A DNA stretch of 64,000 bases from Chionoecetes opilio (lineage: Eukaryota > Arthropoda > Malacostraca > Decapoda > Majidae): the NCBI GenBank assembly GCA_016584305.1, contig JACEEZ010018309.1, forward strand, positions 87,501 to 151,500, written 5' to 3'. Below the pieces are notes generated by a model. The model saw only the letters and a list, made by a program, of their open reading frames with translations, was not told the origin of the DNA and did not search any database. Position numbers and translations under genes: made by a program. This document shows positions 46,414 to 57,011 of the stretch, piece after piece (positions within the stretch are counted from its first letter, which is position 1; each line of letters opens with the position of its first letter).

Positions 46414-46720
46414 CAATTACGTAAGAACATAAGGAAGCTACAAGAGGCCGGGAGACCTACAGGTGGTAGTTCCTATTATTTATACTATCTTCATCCACCT
46501 TTCATTCCCATCCATAAAATTGCCTTGTCTCCTTTCAAAACTCATTATTGACTCCCTACTAACTACCTGATGACTGGGTCTATTCCAATCGTCTACCACT
46601 CTAATTGTGAACCAGTTTCTCCCTATTTCTTTTTAATCTGTGTTTTTCCAGTTTGAATCCATTACTTCTTGTTCTGCCCTGTTGAACTTCTTGTTCTACC
46701 CTTGTACTGCCAATCACCAT
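46414..46720 (+). repeat. Dispersed repeat (GTAAGAACATAAGGAAGCTA family)
   Basis: Begins CGTAAGAACATAAGGAAGCT-ACAAGAGGCCGGGAGACCTAC, matching in inverse orientation the fragment at 10111-10163. The remaining part (CTACCACTCTAATTGTGAACC...) is non-coding. Class uncertain, perhaps a LINE untranslated segment. Confidence 0.5.
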
Positions 46721-46818
46721 TTTCTTTTTCTCCTAGCCAGCAAGCTTGGGGGACTGTGGGAAATAGAGGTTTTAGGGTGGGAAAGGTAGATTCAACTGAT
46801 TCATGACCCCTTAAAAAC

Positions 46819-47055
46819 CTAACCTAAACTATACCTAACCAAATCTGACATTATAACCATGTAACCCCAGAGGGGACATTCCAAACAATGACGGCTATCT
46901 TTCTCAGTTACCTTCTCATTACAATGTTTACATGTAAAGCACCTCCTACGCTCCTCCTCTTCGCAGTTCCTGCATAGACCATCCTGTAGTTTTCCCTGGT
47001 AGTCGCACCTCTTGCAGTGATCCCTGTTTCTTGTTCTATTTCCAGTATCTGTCAT
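46819..47055 (-). CDS. Small cysteine-rich ORF (possible zinc-binding fragment)
   Basis: 78 codons with four C-x-x-C knuckles: HCKRCDYQGKLQDGLCRNCE, then CFTCKHCNEKVTEKDSRHCL-EC-P. Regular C-x2-C / C-x2-C spacing suggests one or two zinc ribbons, possibly an exon or a transposon piece. No splice sites or homologue recognised, and CCTAA-like repeats abut the 3' end. Confidence 0.3.
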   Translation of the reverse strand: MTDTGNRTRNRDHCKRCDYQGKLQDGLCRNCEEEERRRCFTCKHCNEKVTEKDSRHCLECPLWGYMVIMSDLVRYSLG

Positions 47056-47259
47056 TATTATATCTGACCCAGACAGCTTTTAATCATGACAAAAACCTCG
47101 AGCTTGCCAGACTCCGACCAACCAGCAGTGTCGTTGCCCAGCAAGAACCTTCCCACTGCCAGGCAAACCGTTATTCCGCTATGCTCGTTCCTTCCGCTCC
47201 AATGCATGTCAATATATACATTTTCCTTTGAACATCACAACTTTCCCTCTCTTCTTTAA

Positions 47260-48923
47260 GGGGAGCGTCACACCATTTCTTAATTACCGGTGGATTGTCA
47301 TGATTTTTTTTATGTCAAAAGTATGCTAATGCTGAAATAATCCGAGCTGATTTTCAAAGCCATAGCTCGATACATAACTGAGAATTTTTTTTTTTTTTTA
47401 AAGAAATTCCACACTTAACCCCTTGAGACCCAGAACGTAATTTCCATTGTAATTTGGGTACCATTAGACGATTTTTAGGTAATATAAGCAATGGTTTATA
47501 GCTATGACCTGTTTAGTATCCTTGTCAACTAACTCATTTGGTATATTCAGTGACTTTTTGTAATTTTATGGCTAACAACAGACAATTTTATATAGCCAAG
47601 GAAAGATCTGGGCATGAAGGGGTTAATAACGTTCTTATCCAATGACTTGCACTGATGAAAAAATTACCAAATATGCACTACAACATATCCAAACGATTCA
47701 TCTTTTAAGAATTTTGAATTTCATTCTTCTTAAGTGTTTAGCGTTTTTTTTTGTGTGTGGATCTCGTAAATGTATTTGATATTATTTGCAAATTTTTATC
47801 CAAATTGAAAAAAACGAAAGACGAGAAAATCACATCTTTATTCCTCTTTCCAATGATATATTGTTTATTAAATTCGGTACAATAGTGGAGAAGTTATTAA
47901 AGGAAAACTGGAAAAAGGCAAATTTTTCAGTAGAGGTTTAAAGGCGCGCAGTTTAAAAAGCTGTGCGCCCTTTAAACCTCGAGGCTTAGTGAATCTGAGC
48001 AGATGCTGGTTTGTTTGTCTACACTCGCAGCCACGCTCTCTATCACTCTTGAAGTGTTATATGACATAGCTGGTATCTGGTCCCCCCTTTTGCAAAAGGT
48101 ACTAGTCACAAAAGGGTGCTAGCTGTCAGACACGCATGGACAGTTTGGTGAACTACAGCCAGCATTCTCTCTCTCTGAGCCACTTTATGCCTTGATTTCC
48201 TCGGCATTGTGGTGGAGGAGGTAGAGAGCGTGAGGTAGATCAATTCTGCGCTGAATAAATGGTAAATAGTCTGGAGGGAGCAGGAATGGTGGAAGGCCGA
48301 GAGACGAGCAGCGACACCCGGCTTCTCCCTCTACTCCGTCACTACTGAGGCCTTGAGACGACCCTCTGTCTCACAGAGAGGGACTGAGAGGTGCCAGTTT
48401 GCCTATGCCAGTGAATATCATTAAAAAAAAATTACGGATATTTTTCGGGGGGGAGGTAAAGGTAAAAATGGGAGCATACGCTAAGCTGCGCGTGGCATGC
48501 GGTGCTCATCTCCGTGGCATTAGCCCTTAGAGCCTGTGGTGGGTGAGAACCCGTTACCCCGGGACACAGGGCTAGTGTGACTCCCGGGTTACCACAGTTA
48601 CCTTCCCCAGGTTACCCCAGGTACCCATTTATCAACCCCGAAAGGAAGTAAGAACAGCTGGGTAGGCTGGTCACCGACTTGCCCTGGCCCGGGATCAAAC
48701 CAGGGCCCGCAGATTCGTAGCCAGGCACGCTAGCCACTGCACCACGGAGGCGACATCGGAGGAGGCGGGGGGGAGGGGAAGGGAGAAAATCAGCCATAAC
48801 TCTTAAAAAATTTCTTCTTTCTTTATAATATTTTGTCACAAGCTTGCTCAAGTGTTCAACTTAGCATGATTATTTTTTTCAAATATTTTGATGTTTTTCG
48901 GAAATATTTGTGTGACGTTCCCC
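47260..48923. mobile_element. TTAA-flanked DNA transposon, non-autonomous (Kolobok/piggyBac-like)
   Basis: TTAA at 47256-47259 and 48924-48927 directly flanks inverted ends GGGGAGCGTCACAC / GTGTGACGTTCCCC. TTAA target duplication is typical of piggyBac and Kolobok; purine-first (GGGG) ends fit Kolobok better. No transposase ORF remains. A SINE is inserted near the right end. Superfamily is inference. Confidence 0.65.
48440..48752 (-). mobile_element. tRNA-derived SINE (complete-looking, minus strand)
   Basis: The minus strand starts GTCGCCTCCGTGGTGCAGTG with A box TGGTGCAGTGGCTAG and B box GGTTTGATCCC (spaced about 35 nt). It continues through a GTTGATAAATGGGTACCTGG core and ends in a TTTACCTTTACC/A-poor tail at 48440. 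It is nested inside the TTAA-flanked transposon. A tRNA gene is excluded by the lack of cloverleaf pairing downstream. Confidence 0.7.
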
Positions 48924-48956
48924 TTAATCTAGTATAGTTTGTTTGTTGGGTAAATT

Positions 48957-49112
48957 TCCAGTTTGACACCGAATTCATTTTGGTGGACGAAACAATTTTT
49001 TTCTGGTGAGTTTTGATGTGTCTTGAATTAATCTGCTAACCGTTTCCATCGCAAATCACTTTACCAAACCTATACCTAACCTAACCTTTACCTGACCTAT
49101 CCTAACCTTTAC

Positions 49113-49143
<31 letters not shown>

Positions 49144-49300
49144 TAATAATAATAATAATAAATAAATAAACAAATAAATAAATAAAAAAGTGATTTGCGA
49201 CAGAAACGGTCAGCAGATTCATTCAAAACACTTCAAAACTCGCCATTAAAAAAATAGTTTCATCCATACAATTGAATTCGGTGTCAAACTGGAATAATAC
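48957..49300. mobile_element. MITE-like inverted repeat with A-rich centre
   Basis: Left arm (48957-49072: CCAGTTTGACACCGAATTC, GTTTTGATGTGTCTTGAAT, CCATCGCAAATCACTTT) is the complement of the right arm (49188-49300: AAAGTGATTTGCGACAGAAA, TCATTCAAAACACTTCAAAA, GAATTCGGTGTCAAACTGG). The centre has CCTAACCTAACC-like sequence and a 30-nt poly-A with (AATA)n. Confidence 0.75.
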
Positions 49301-49309
49301 CATTTGTTG

Positions 49310-49370
49310 TTGTTGTTGTTGTTGTTGTTGTTGCTGGTGGTGGTGGTGGTGGTGGTGGTGGTGGTGGTGT
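49310..49370 (+). repeat. (GTT)n/(GGT)n microsatellite
   Basis: About eight GTT units, then about nine GGT units. Confidence 0.95.
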
Positions 49371-49625
49371 TCCAACTTTATCTATCATACTTCTTCTCTT
49401 TCCTCCTTTCTCTTGAATCATAACAGGGTTTAGAGTTCAAAATAACACACTGTGGAAATTATCCACCAACCACCCTCTCAATAATTGGTAAAGTGGTGGT
49501 CTTGTTTCCCCCCCCTGGTGAGGGAGGTATTGTCCACTCATCATAGGGGGTGCATAGGGATGTATATATATATAATTATAATGGTAATGGGTATTTGTTA
49601 AGATAATTTAAGTAAATGATAAGTA

Positions 49626-50417
49626 GTCAAACCTCGATATAACGGACCTCGATGTAACGGACTTCGATATAACTGACTCCATTTGCGTGACTTTTTTTTT
49701 TTTTTTTTTTTTAAGACCACTTATCGCCGCTCGAATTGTCAACTCAACATAATTGTATTATTTTCTCATTTTACTTTGGAATGCTTGGGTTTTAAGGAGT
49801 TTTGATGTATCACATATTAAGATATAATATTATAAGGAAGGAGCCTGTGTTGCTAGTGATTTAGTGATAGAAGGTGTGTATTGTTTAAAATAGTGACTAT
49901 TAGTGTTATGGCGTGGCCACTGCTACGTCTCCCTGTCACCTCAACACCCTAAATCACCCTTATCTAAGGTGACACGCAGTGCTACACTCACCTAAATAGT
50001 GACACGTGTATAGAACTGCACTTCACAACCATATAATATATATAATAATGGCATTAGTCATGATAATAAGCAATACCTTTGGAAGCCACGGCTGAATCTG
50101 GCTCGTCGTAATTTGTTTACCTGTCACTAGAGCTTGAGCTTGACTAGCTACACGGTCTGGTTGTGTTTGTGATTATTTCTCATTTATTTCACGTGTAGGA
50201 GCGGACCAAATTCAGCATGTAGTGCCAGTCACTGTTTACCTCCCAACATAGCTACACAGTCTGGTTGTGTTTGTGATTATTTCTTATTTATTTCACAATT
50301 TTTCCATTTTTTTCATATATTTTTCCACCCTTGGGAAAATACCCTCGCTATAACGGACAATCGGCTTTAACGGACCACTCCTCCCCACCTTTAGTCAGTT
50401 ATATCGAGGTTTGACTG
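49626..50417. mobile_element. pogo/Tigger-like MITE, 0.8 kb
   Basis: Ends GTCAAACCTCGATATAACGG and TTATATCGAGGTTTGACTG are inverted, with TA at 49624-49625 and 50418-50419. The 'CAGTCAAACCTCG..ATAACGGA' terminus is the style of pogo/Tigger elements. Inside are subterminal CGATATAAC/ATAACGGAC repeats and a direct repeat AGCTACACGGTCTGGTTGTG (50149 and 50249). No transposase. The interior is related to 4098-4390. Confidence 0.75.
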
Positions 50418-50656
50418 TACTGGGATAATATAAATGAACATTCCCAGTGGTTATTAAGCATTTGCACTTTATATTAGCACCTTAATTTGAAACGGCTGCT
50501 CATTGACCGGTCCTTTAAATTTGCACCAATTGTGGCGGTCCACCTGCCGCCTACCTGAAAGGTGACATGTGTAATTTGAGGTGAACGCCGCCCGCTGGGC
50601 TGCGATCAGTAGTCAGTACACTTCCAGACCCTCGCGGGAGTAACATCTCTTATTAA

Positions 50657-51348
50657 CCCTCTCACGCACGGTGACGCGATCGCGTCAAAACGGGCCCGTC
50701 TGCAATCTGAGCTTTTGACGCGAATTGCGTCAAAAAAGTTAAAAATTCGCCAAAAATAAAGTATTTATCAGAATTGCGTCAACATTTTCTGCGTCAAAGA
50801 TCCAAGCTAGACCTATAAAATAAACTAATTGTCAACTCTCTCGTGTGAGTAGATGTGAAATGATAAGGGTTTGTGTCTCACTTTCCACTCAGCAGGCAGC
50901 CTGTGAGCGCGGATTGTCGTCCCTTTAAAACGTGTCCCGAGCTGGCCCATATGAAAATTATAATGGTAGCGTTGGAATCCTCATAAAAATCCGCTTTTAT
51001 TGGCATATAAACCATAAAAAGTTGACTCATGAAGTTTCGAGCTACGAAGTGGTGAAAATAAGTATTTCTTATTTCTCTTTACTCAATATTTTTTCGGAGT
51101 CTGTAAATTCCGCTATTTATTTCCATTTCTTGTTATTTTTTTCTTTCATAAGGCAGAATAATCTCTTGCAAAAGCAAAACCAATGATATATAATAATGCC
51201 AGGAGAAAAGAATACACGTTGGTGAAATTGATAACATAAAAAAATAATTCGCCGCACAGTCAGGCCATTTCGCGGGGCCCCTTAGGGAGCATAAGACGGA
51301 TGTCGCAGTGGACGGAAAAACTTATTAAACTTTTCGTGCGTGAGAGGG
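50657..51348. mobile_element. TTAA-flanked MITE with CCCTCTCACGCACG ends (piggyBac-like)
   Basis: TTAA (50653-50656 and 51349-51352) flanks inverted 14-bp ends CCCTCTCACGCACG / CGTGCGTGAGAGGG. The CCC...GGG start with a TTAA target is the piggyBac signature. Subterminal TGACGCGATCGCGTCA is a 16-bp palindrome. Outside it, AGTACACTCCAGACCCCCGT (51375) repeats flank sequence at 50615, so the insertion lies in a tandem duplication. Confidence 0.75.
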
Positions 51349-51764
51349 TTAAATATACGTGCTTGTATATACAAGTACACTCCAGACCCCCGTGAGGATA
51401 ACATCTCTAATCAAATATATACGTGGATTTGTATATATGAGAGAATTGTATATAGACTCTTTGCACATAGTGTTAAAAAACAATAGGACGTGTCTTATCG
51501 ACATAGCGAATATCAGTGCCGCGTCTATTAAGCCTGAATAGCTTCCTTGACGCCTCAATGATTATAATCGCCGCGCTGTGATGGTTTGATGAACCACTTG
51601 ACGCCAACCACAATAACGCCTCCACCTCCGCCCTTCACCACTCCGGCCTGATCATAGGCCTGACCACTTCGGATAACAAGGCATTGCAGTATTGATTAAG
51701 ACCTACAACCAATTCAACCCACTATCCACCGATAAGTATCCTAGTTAGATGACTAGTTGGGGTA

Positions 51765-51905
51765 TTGTGTCGGGATGAAGATAAGATAAGATTTTCATCC
51801 TATCTAGACACTTTGCAAGTGCCAACTACAAGGTTATTGACTATACAAAGCGCCGCCACGTCAGCACGAACTAGGCGGACTCGAACCGCTGACCGAATGT
51901 GTCGG
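51765..51905 (-). mobile_element. Possible tRNA-derived SINE fragment
   Basis: The minus strand carries B-box-like GGTTCGAGTCCG (about 51880) after CGACACATTCGGTCAGC. GTGTCGGGATGA flanks both sides (51767 and 51900), which may be a target duplication. No clear A box. Confidence 0.35.
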
Positions 51906-52157
51906 GATGAGATAGACGATGGATTTTGTATAGGTAAGACCTCAAATTAATATGTGCTTGTAGCATAAATTTCTACACACTTTAATTACATGACACTCCT
52001 GCGTTGTGATTACTTATAGGGGAAGTAATCGTAGTTGTTCTTCTCATCATGGTTTTTATCGTTATTATTATTATTATTATTATCAAGAAGAAGGAATTGA
52101 GTAGAAGGAAAAAACAAAAAAAGTAAAGGAGTAAGGAAACAGGTGAAAGTGGATCAA

Positions 52158-52335
52158 GGGAGGAGGCAGGAACACTGGCAGAGAAGTGATGGTTTGGGAG
52201 TGTGTGTTGAGGGAGGAGGCAGGAACACTGGCAGAGAAGGGATGGTTTGGGAGTGTGTATTGAGGGAGGAGGCAGGAACACTGGCAGAGAAGGGATGGTT
52301 TGGGAGTGTGTGTTGAGGGAGTGGGGCAGGAAGGG
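52158..52335 (+). repeat. 53-bp minisatellite, about 3.3 copies
   Basis: GGGAGGAGGCAGGAACACTG-GCAGAGAAGxGATGGTTTGGGAGTGTGTxTTGA repeats with a 53-bp period starting at 52158, 52211 and 52264; the last unit is partial. Confidence 0.9.
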
Positions 52336-52843
52336 AAAGGGAATGGAGGAAGAAGGAAGGGAAAGAATAATTGATTTGTTGGGTTTATTTATAATAGTGA
52401 CGAAAAAGATACTGACAAATATATTAATGAACACTTCATTCATCCTTCACTTCATTCATTAATTGCCTCACATTCAGGCTGAACAGAACACAGAGATATA
52501 GCTTGTAAGTTTAGAACACAAGGTGGTGATGCAAAACACGGCCATCACTGTGATGCGCTTAGTTACCACAGGCACACTCACTATTAAATTTTATGATATT
52601 ATATGAGTCGCCACGCCAACAAAGACAAGAATATAAACACAACTTTGGAAACTTTAAACAATATTGTACTGTAGTAGTAATGACGTGAGGTCTTCACTGC
52701 CATGCACTTTCATTCCGTCTCTCATTCTTTTTTTTCAGATTTTATTTTTTATTTATTTTTATCTTTTGTTTTGTTTTTTGTGTAAATCGGCGGAGGTTAG
52801 AATCTGCTCACTCCTCAAAGTGCGGCGTCACGAGCCTGGGTTT

Positions 52844-54555
52844 TCACTGCTTTCTCTTCTGTTTGGAGGAGCCCTTGGTGCTGGGACCCTTGGCCTCTCT
52901 GCCCTTGCCGCCCTTGTTGTCCTGAGGTGCGGCCGCTGCCTTCTGCTGCTCAGGAAACAGCAGCTTCTTGAGCTCAGCAAGGGCGTAAGCCACGTCGTCG
53001 GGAGACCCCGTGACGGTGCCGCGGCCCTCGGCCTCGCCCTTGTGTGGGGGCTGCACACGCACGTCAAAGCGTCGCTCCACCGTGGCGCGGCAGCCCTGCA
53101 GCACTCTTCTCTTCTCTGCACTCACCGGGAAGCAGCGTGACGTCTCTGTCTCCGGCATGGTGGTTTCCTTCTCCGTTGTCTCCTTCTCCTGCTCCTTTTC
53201 ATAACCACACTCTTCGTCTGAACTATCCTCCTCGCGGCGCTCCCGTCGCCTGCGTCGCGGCTTGCCAGCGGTGCAGGCGGCGGGACGCTGCTGCACTTCG
53301 ATGCCCCACGCAGGGTCAAGTGACTCCTCGGGGGCAGCGGCCTCCTCCTGCTGCTCCTGTTTCTGCTTTCTTTTCTTCAACTTTGCCTCGGTCTTCTGGC
53401 GCTGCCTCTCCTTGGCTCGCTGCTGCTTCTCCCGCTCGACCTGCGTGAGAGGACCTTCCTCTTGGTGTTGTCGAGGCGGTCCATGATCTTGTCGTCCCGC
53501 TTGGAGACAAGGATCTTGCGCACCTCCCGGTCACAGACGAAGCCCACCTCGCCGGCCTTCATGTGGCGGGTCTTGCTCAGGTTCGATCCCAGCGTGTACA
53601 CTACCACCACGTTGCCCAGCCTGTTGCCCTTGGCGCTGTTGGCCTTGCACAGCTGTGCCGCATCGTTCAGAAGGACGCGGGGCACGTCGCGCAGGGCCTG
53701 GCCGGGCTCCAGCTGGAGGTACACGTGGGCCGAGGGCAGGGCGTCCACATGGAAGAACACGAGGCGGTCCGTGGCCTACGCCAGGAGGTGGTCGTTCTCA
53801 TGCTTGTCGGAGCCCATGAGGAGGGTGGCGGGCGGGTCCACCGCGTCGCTGCGGAAGGTGATCACAGAGCCGCGTGGACGCAGCAGCAGATCTTGCGCGG
53901 CAGAGGACAAGGCAGTGTCCTTCTTGGCTCTGTTCTGTGCCTTGCCTCGCTGGTTCTTGACAGGCGGTGCAGGCTTGGAAGACTCCTCGGAATCTGAATT
54001 GTTGGCGACATTGTCGTCAAGGTCAGACTCGTCAGCGGCAGGAGCCTTCAGTGATGAGTCTTCTGGAACCTGCTCTGCCACAACAGGCTCCTGCACAGCC
54101 TGCTCCTTCTCCTTCACCTCCTGCTCCTTCTCAACACACCTTATCACACCCAACTCAGTATCCGTCTCCTCCACAACCTTCTCAATCTCAACCGTCTTCT
54201 GCACATCCAATACTTCCTCGTGCTCCTCAACCTTCTCCACCTGCATTTCCTGCTCCTCCTCGACACATTCTGCTTCCCCGTTCTTCAACAGCTCTTCCGG
54301 TGCTTGGTCCAGCGGGGCAGACTGCTGGTCAGGCCCCGGGGACTCCTCCACAACAGGGTCCTCGATTGCAGGCTCCGGCAGGCACCCGCTGGAGGAGTGA
54401 CGTGCGCGCTTCTTCCTTTTAAACATCCTGAGGAAGGTGCGCACGAAGGCACAGCAGCCCGCCTTGGTGCCCTCCTTGGGGGTCTTGGGGGCGCTGGGTC
54501 CTGGCATGGCTGGTGGGGTGGTCTTCAGTTTCATTGTTATACTCTTCTGCTCCAT
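52844..54555 (-). pseudogene. CCDC25-like NFACT-R (DUF814) sequence with acidic N-terminal extension and KH-like C-terminus; one stop, one frameshift
   Basis: Minus strand, intronless. (a) From ATG 54555: a basic, Cys-containing N-terminus (GCCAFVRTFLRMFKRKKRAR), then about 140 residues rich in E/V, not in CCDC25. (b) The NFACT-R domain: SVITFRSDAVDPP...LLMGSDKHENDHLLA, stop TAG (53776-53778), and in the same frame FFHVDALPSAHVYLQLEPGQ, DVPRVLLNDAAQLCKANSAK, VVVYTLGSNLSKTRHMKAGE, VGFVCDREVRKILVSKRDDK. This is the order in CCDC25 (x-W-F-H-V-D-K-L-S-S-A-H-V-Y-L ... KANS ... VVYTPWSNLKKT ... VGQVGF). (c) A one-base shift near 53460, then EGPLTQVEREKQQRAKERQR, a basic coiled coil as in CCDC25. 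(d) A new tail: ETETSRCFPVSAEKRRVLQG, CRATVERRFDVRVQPPHKGE, GTVTGSPDDVAYALAELKKL-L, a KH-like pattern. AATAAA-like signals at 52741-52757 follow. Retrocopy or lineage gene with damage; sequencing error could explain both lesions. Confidence 0.75.
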
Positions 54556-54669
54556 CACCCTGAGTCGAATATACCGATGAAGGTGCACGCAAAACAGGGA
54601 GGGTAGCAATATAAAAAAATTCTTCCATAACACGTGATTGAACAAAGCCTAATAAGGGCAGCAGGGACG

Positions 54670-54770
54670 GGAAGAGGTAGGAGTTAGCAGCAGCTTGGAG
54701 TTATGAAGAATAGAACTTTGTAGGTTCTATTCTTCATAGCTCCAAGCTGCTGCTAACTCCTACCTCTTCC
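54670..54770. repeat. Near-perfect hairpin, 47-bp arms, 7-nt loop
   Basis: Arms 54670-54716 and 54724-54770 pair throughout (GGAAGAGGTAGGAGTTAGCA against TGCTAACTCCTACCTCTTCC, and ATGAAGAATAGAAC against GTTCTATTCTTCAT) with one mismatch; loop TTTGTAG. It lies 115 bp upstream of the CCDC25-like start. It could be a hairpin RNA precursor or a tiny foldback; no expression evidence. Confidence 0.85.
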
Positions 54771-55045
54771 TTTCCTTCTTTCCCGCACCACCACCACCAT
54801 TTTCTTCTTCTTCTCCTTCTCCTGCTCGTCCCCCTCCTGCTCCTCCTTCTCCTGCTCCCCCTCCTGCTCCTCCCCCTCCTGCTCCTGCTCCTCCTTCTGC
54901 TCGTCCCCCTCCTGCTCCTCCTTCTCCTCGTCCCCCTCCTGTTCGTCCTTCTGCTCATCCCCCTCCTGCTTGTCCCCCTCCTGCTCCTCCTTCTCCTTGT
55001 CCCCCTCCTGTTCGTCCTTCTCCTGCTCTCTCCTTCTCCTGCTTT
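54771..55045 (+). repeat. Polypyrimidine minisatellite (CTCCTGCTCCTCCTTCT-type)
   Basis: Imperfect units of CTGCTCCTCCTTCTCCTGCT and CGTCCCCCTCCTGCTCCTCC for about 275 bp, nearly free of purines except G in CTG/CG. The opposite strand encodes only RR/RG-rich artefact frames. Confidence 0.9.
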
Positions 55046-55094
55046 CAATTGGTGCACATTATGTGCCGATATCACCTCCTCATTTAGTCCATTA

Positions 55095-56800
55095 CAAACT
55101 TCTACATTTATATGAGGGAAGCTGTACTTCTTTGTGTTGTTTTTTGTCGTTGTTCCCTTTTCCTAGTTGTTTTGTATGTCCTCTTGTGTATCGACCTTCT
55201 CTTTCTTTCCGAGTCAGTAGTCTCTCATTGTCTGTTTCTTCCATCTTTGTTATCAGCTTAAAAATTGTTATTAAGTCTCCTCTTTCTCTTCTCTGCTCAA
55301 GTGTTGGTAACTTTATTTCTTCAATCTTTCCTCATACGAAAGTTCTTCTAGCTCAGGTACCATCTTTGTTGCCATTCTCTGTATCCTCTCTAACTTTTTT
55401 CACATGCTTCTCTTTATATGGGGACCATACAATGGCCGCATATTCCATTTTTGGTTGGATTATTGTAGTAATTATCTTTCTCATCATATTTGTGTCCATG
55501 TAATGAAATGCCACTCTAATATTCTTTAACATCCTGTATGTATCTCCAAATATTATATTGATATGTTTTTCTGGTTGTAGGTTATTCTGCATTATCACTC
55601 CCAGGTCCTTTTCTTCCTGAACCTTTGCAATTATTTCATTTCCCATTTTATATGGCCATTTATATCTCTTTTCGGTTTTTCCAATTTCCATCACATGACA
55701 CTTATTTACACTAAATTCCATTTCCCATCTTTTGCTCCATTCGTAGATCTTGTTCAGGTCATTTTGTAGTGTTTCACAATCATTAAAGCTTTTTATTTCT
55801 CTTAATAGTTTTGCATCATCCGTAAATAGACTAATATAACTATTTATTTCTTCCGTCATGTCATTGACGTATATCGTGAACATTATTGGTGCCAACACTG
55901 ATCCTTGGGGTACCCCACTAAATAAGTTTCTCCATTCAGACTGTTCATCTTTCACTACTGTTCTCATTTATCTTCCTCTCAGATAACTTTCCATCCAGGT
56001 TTTGATCATCCCTGTGATTCCTCCTATATTTTCCAATTTCCATAGTAATCTCTCATGTGGAACTTTATCAAATGCCTTTTTAAGATCTAGATATACACAG
56101 TCTGCCCATCCATCTCTTTCTTGTGTTATATCAATTACTCTTGAGTAAAAGCTTATTAAGTTGGTCACACATGATCTCTTTTTCCTAAAACCATACTGCC
56201 GGTCTGTTATTATACCTTCATTTTCTAAGTATTTCGTCCATTGCCTCTTTTCTCACATATCTTGCATACTGTGCTAGTTAATGACAATGGTCTATAGTTT
56301 AGTGGTTCATCCTTCTTCCCAATTTTATATATTGGCACTCTATCTGCTCTCTTCCACTCCTTTGGCACTTTTCCTGTTGTTAATGAGCACTTTATTATAT
56401 CATATACTGGTTCAACCAACTGCTTTCTGCACTCTTTTAAAACATAACCCAACACTCCGTCTGGTCCTAGTGCTTTCCTCTCCTCCAGTTCCTTCAACAA
56501 TTCACAAACTTCCTCTTTCTCTATTTTTATTTTCCACTTCTTTCTGACTTTTTTTCATTCCTTGCGGTTCATTGAATTTTTATTCTTTTGTGAATACTTG
56601 CTGAAAGTTTTTATTTAGAATTTCACTCATTATTTTTGGATCTTCATATATCATATTACCTTCTTTCAGACTCTCCACTTTGTCCTTATGCTTGATTCTT
56701 CCATTGATAAATCTGTAGAACAGTTTGGGTTCTTCCTTACACTTTTCAACTATATCCTTCTCATAACTCTTCTCTTCCTCTTTCCTTATGCATATTAATT
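55095..56800 (-). mobile_element. CR1/Jockey-like LINE, RT region (degenerate)
   Basis: Minus-strand pieces in order: KLFYRFINGRIKHKDKVESL (about 56720), LKELEERKALGPDGVLGYVL-K, VPKEWKRADRVPIYKIGKKD, EPLNYRPLSLTSTVCKICEK, DCVYLDLKKAFDKVPHERLL, LFSGVPQGSVLAPIMFTIYV-N, SLFTDDAKLLREI (Y/F-A-D-D replaced by F-T-D-D), KMEYAAIVWSPYKEKHVKK, RIQRMATKMVPELEELSYEE-RL. The order and the LKKAFDKVPH / SGVPQGSVL signatures are CR1/Jockey-type. At least four frame changes or stops; no endonuclease. 5'-truncated and inactive. Confidence 0.9.
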
Positions 56801-57011
56801 TCTTGCTAATTTATAGACTTCTTTATTTCTTCTTATTTTCTTTTATAGTGACACCTGTGGTCTTAGGTGAAGAACCCTTTTTCTGTGATGTTTGGATTTT
56901 CGGTCAGGCTCATGAAGCCCCTAGAGTTTCTCCGTCGCACCCGTAAATGGGGACCAGGTAATTGCTTCACGTGGGTTTCTTTCAGCCACTCGACGATGGA
57001 TTTGACAGTTG

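Noticed and set aside
53462..54400. 312-codon plus-strand ORF opposite the CCDC25-like sequence
   Set aside because: Ser/Cys-rich shadow frame of the minus-strand coding sequence, which has recognisable homology.
54734..55075. Arg/Gly-rich ORF resembling an RGG protein
   Set aside because: Antisense of the CTCCTGCTCC polypyrimidine repeat.
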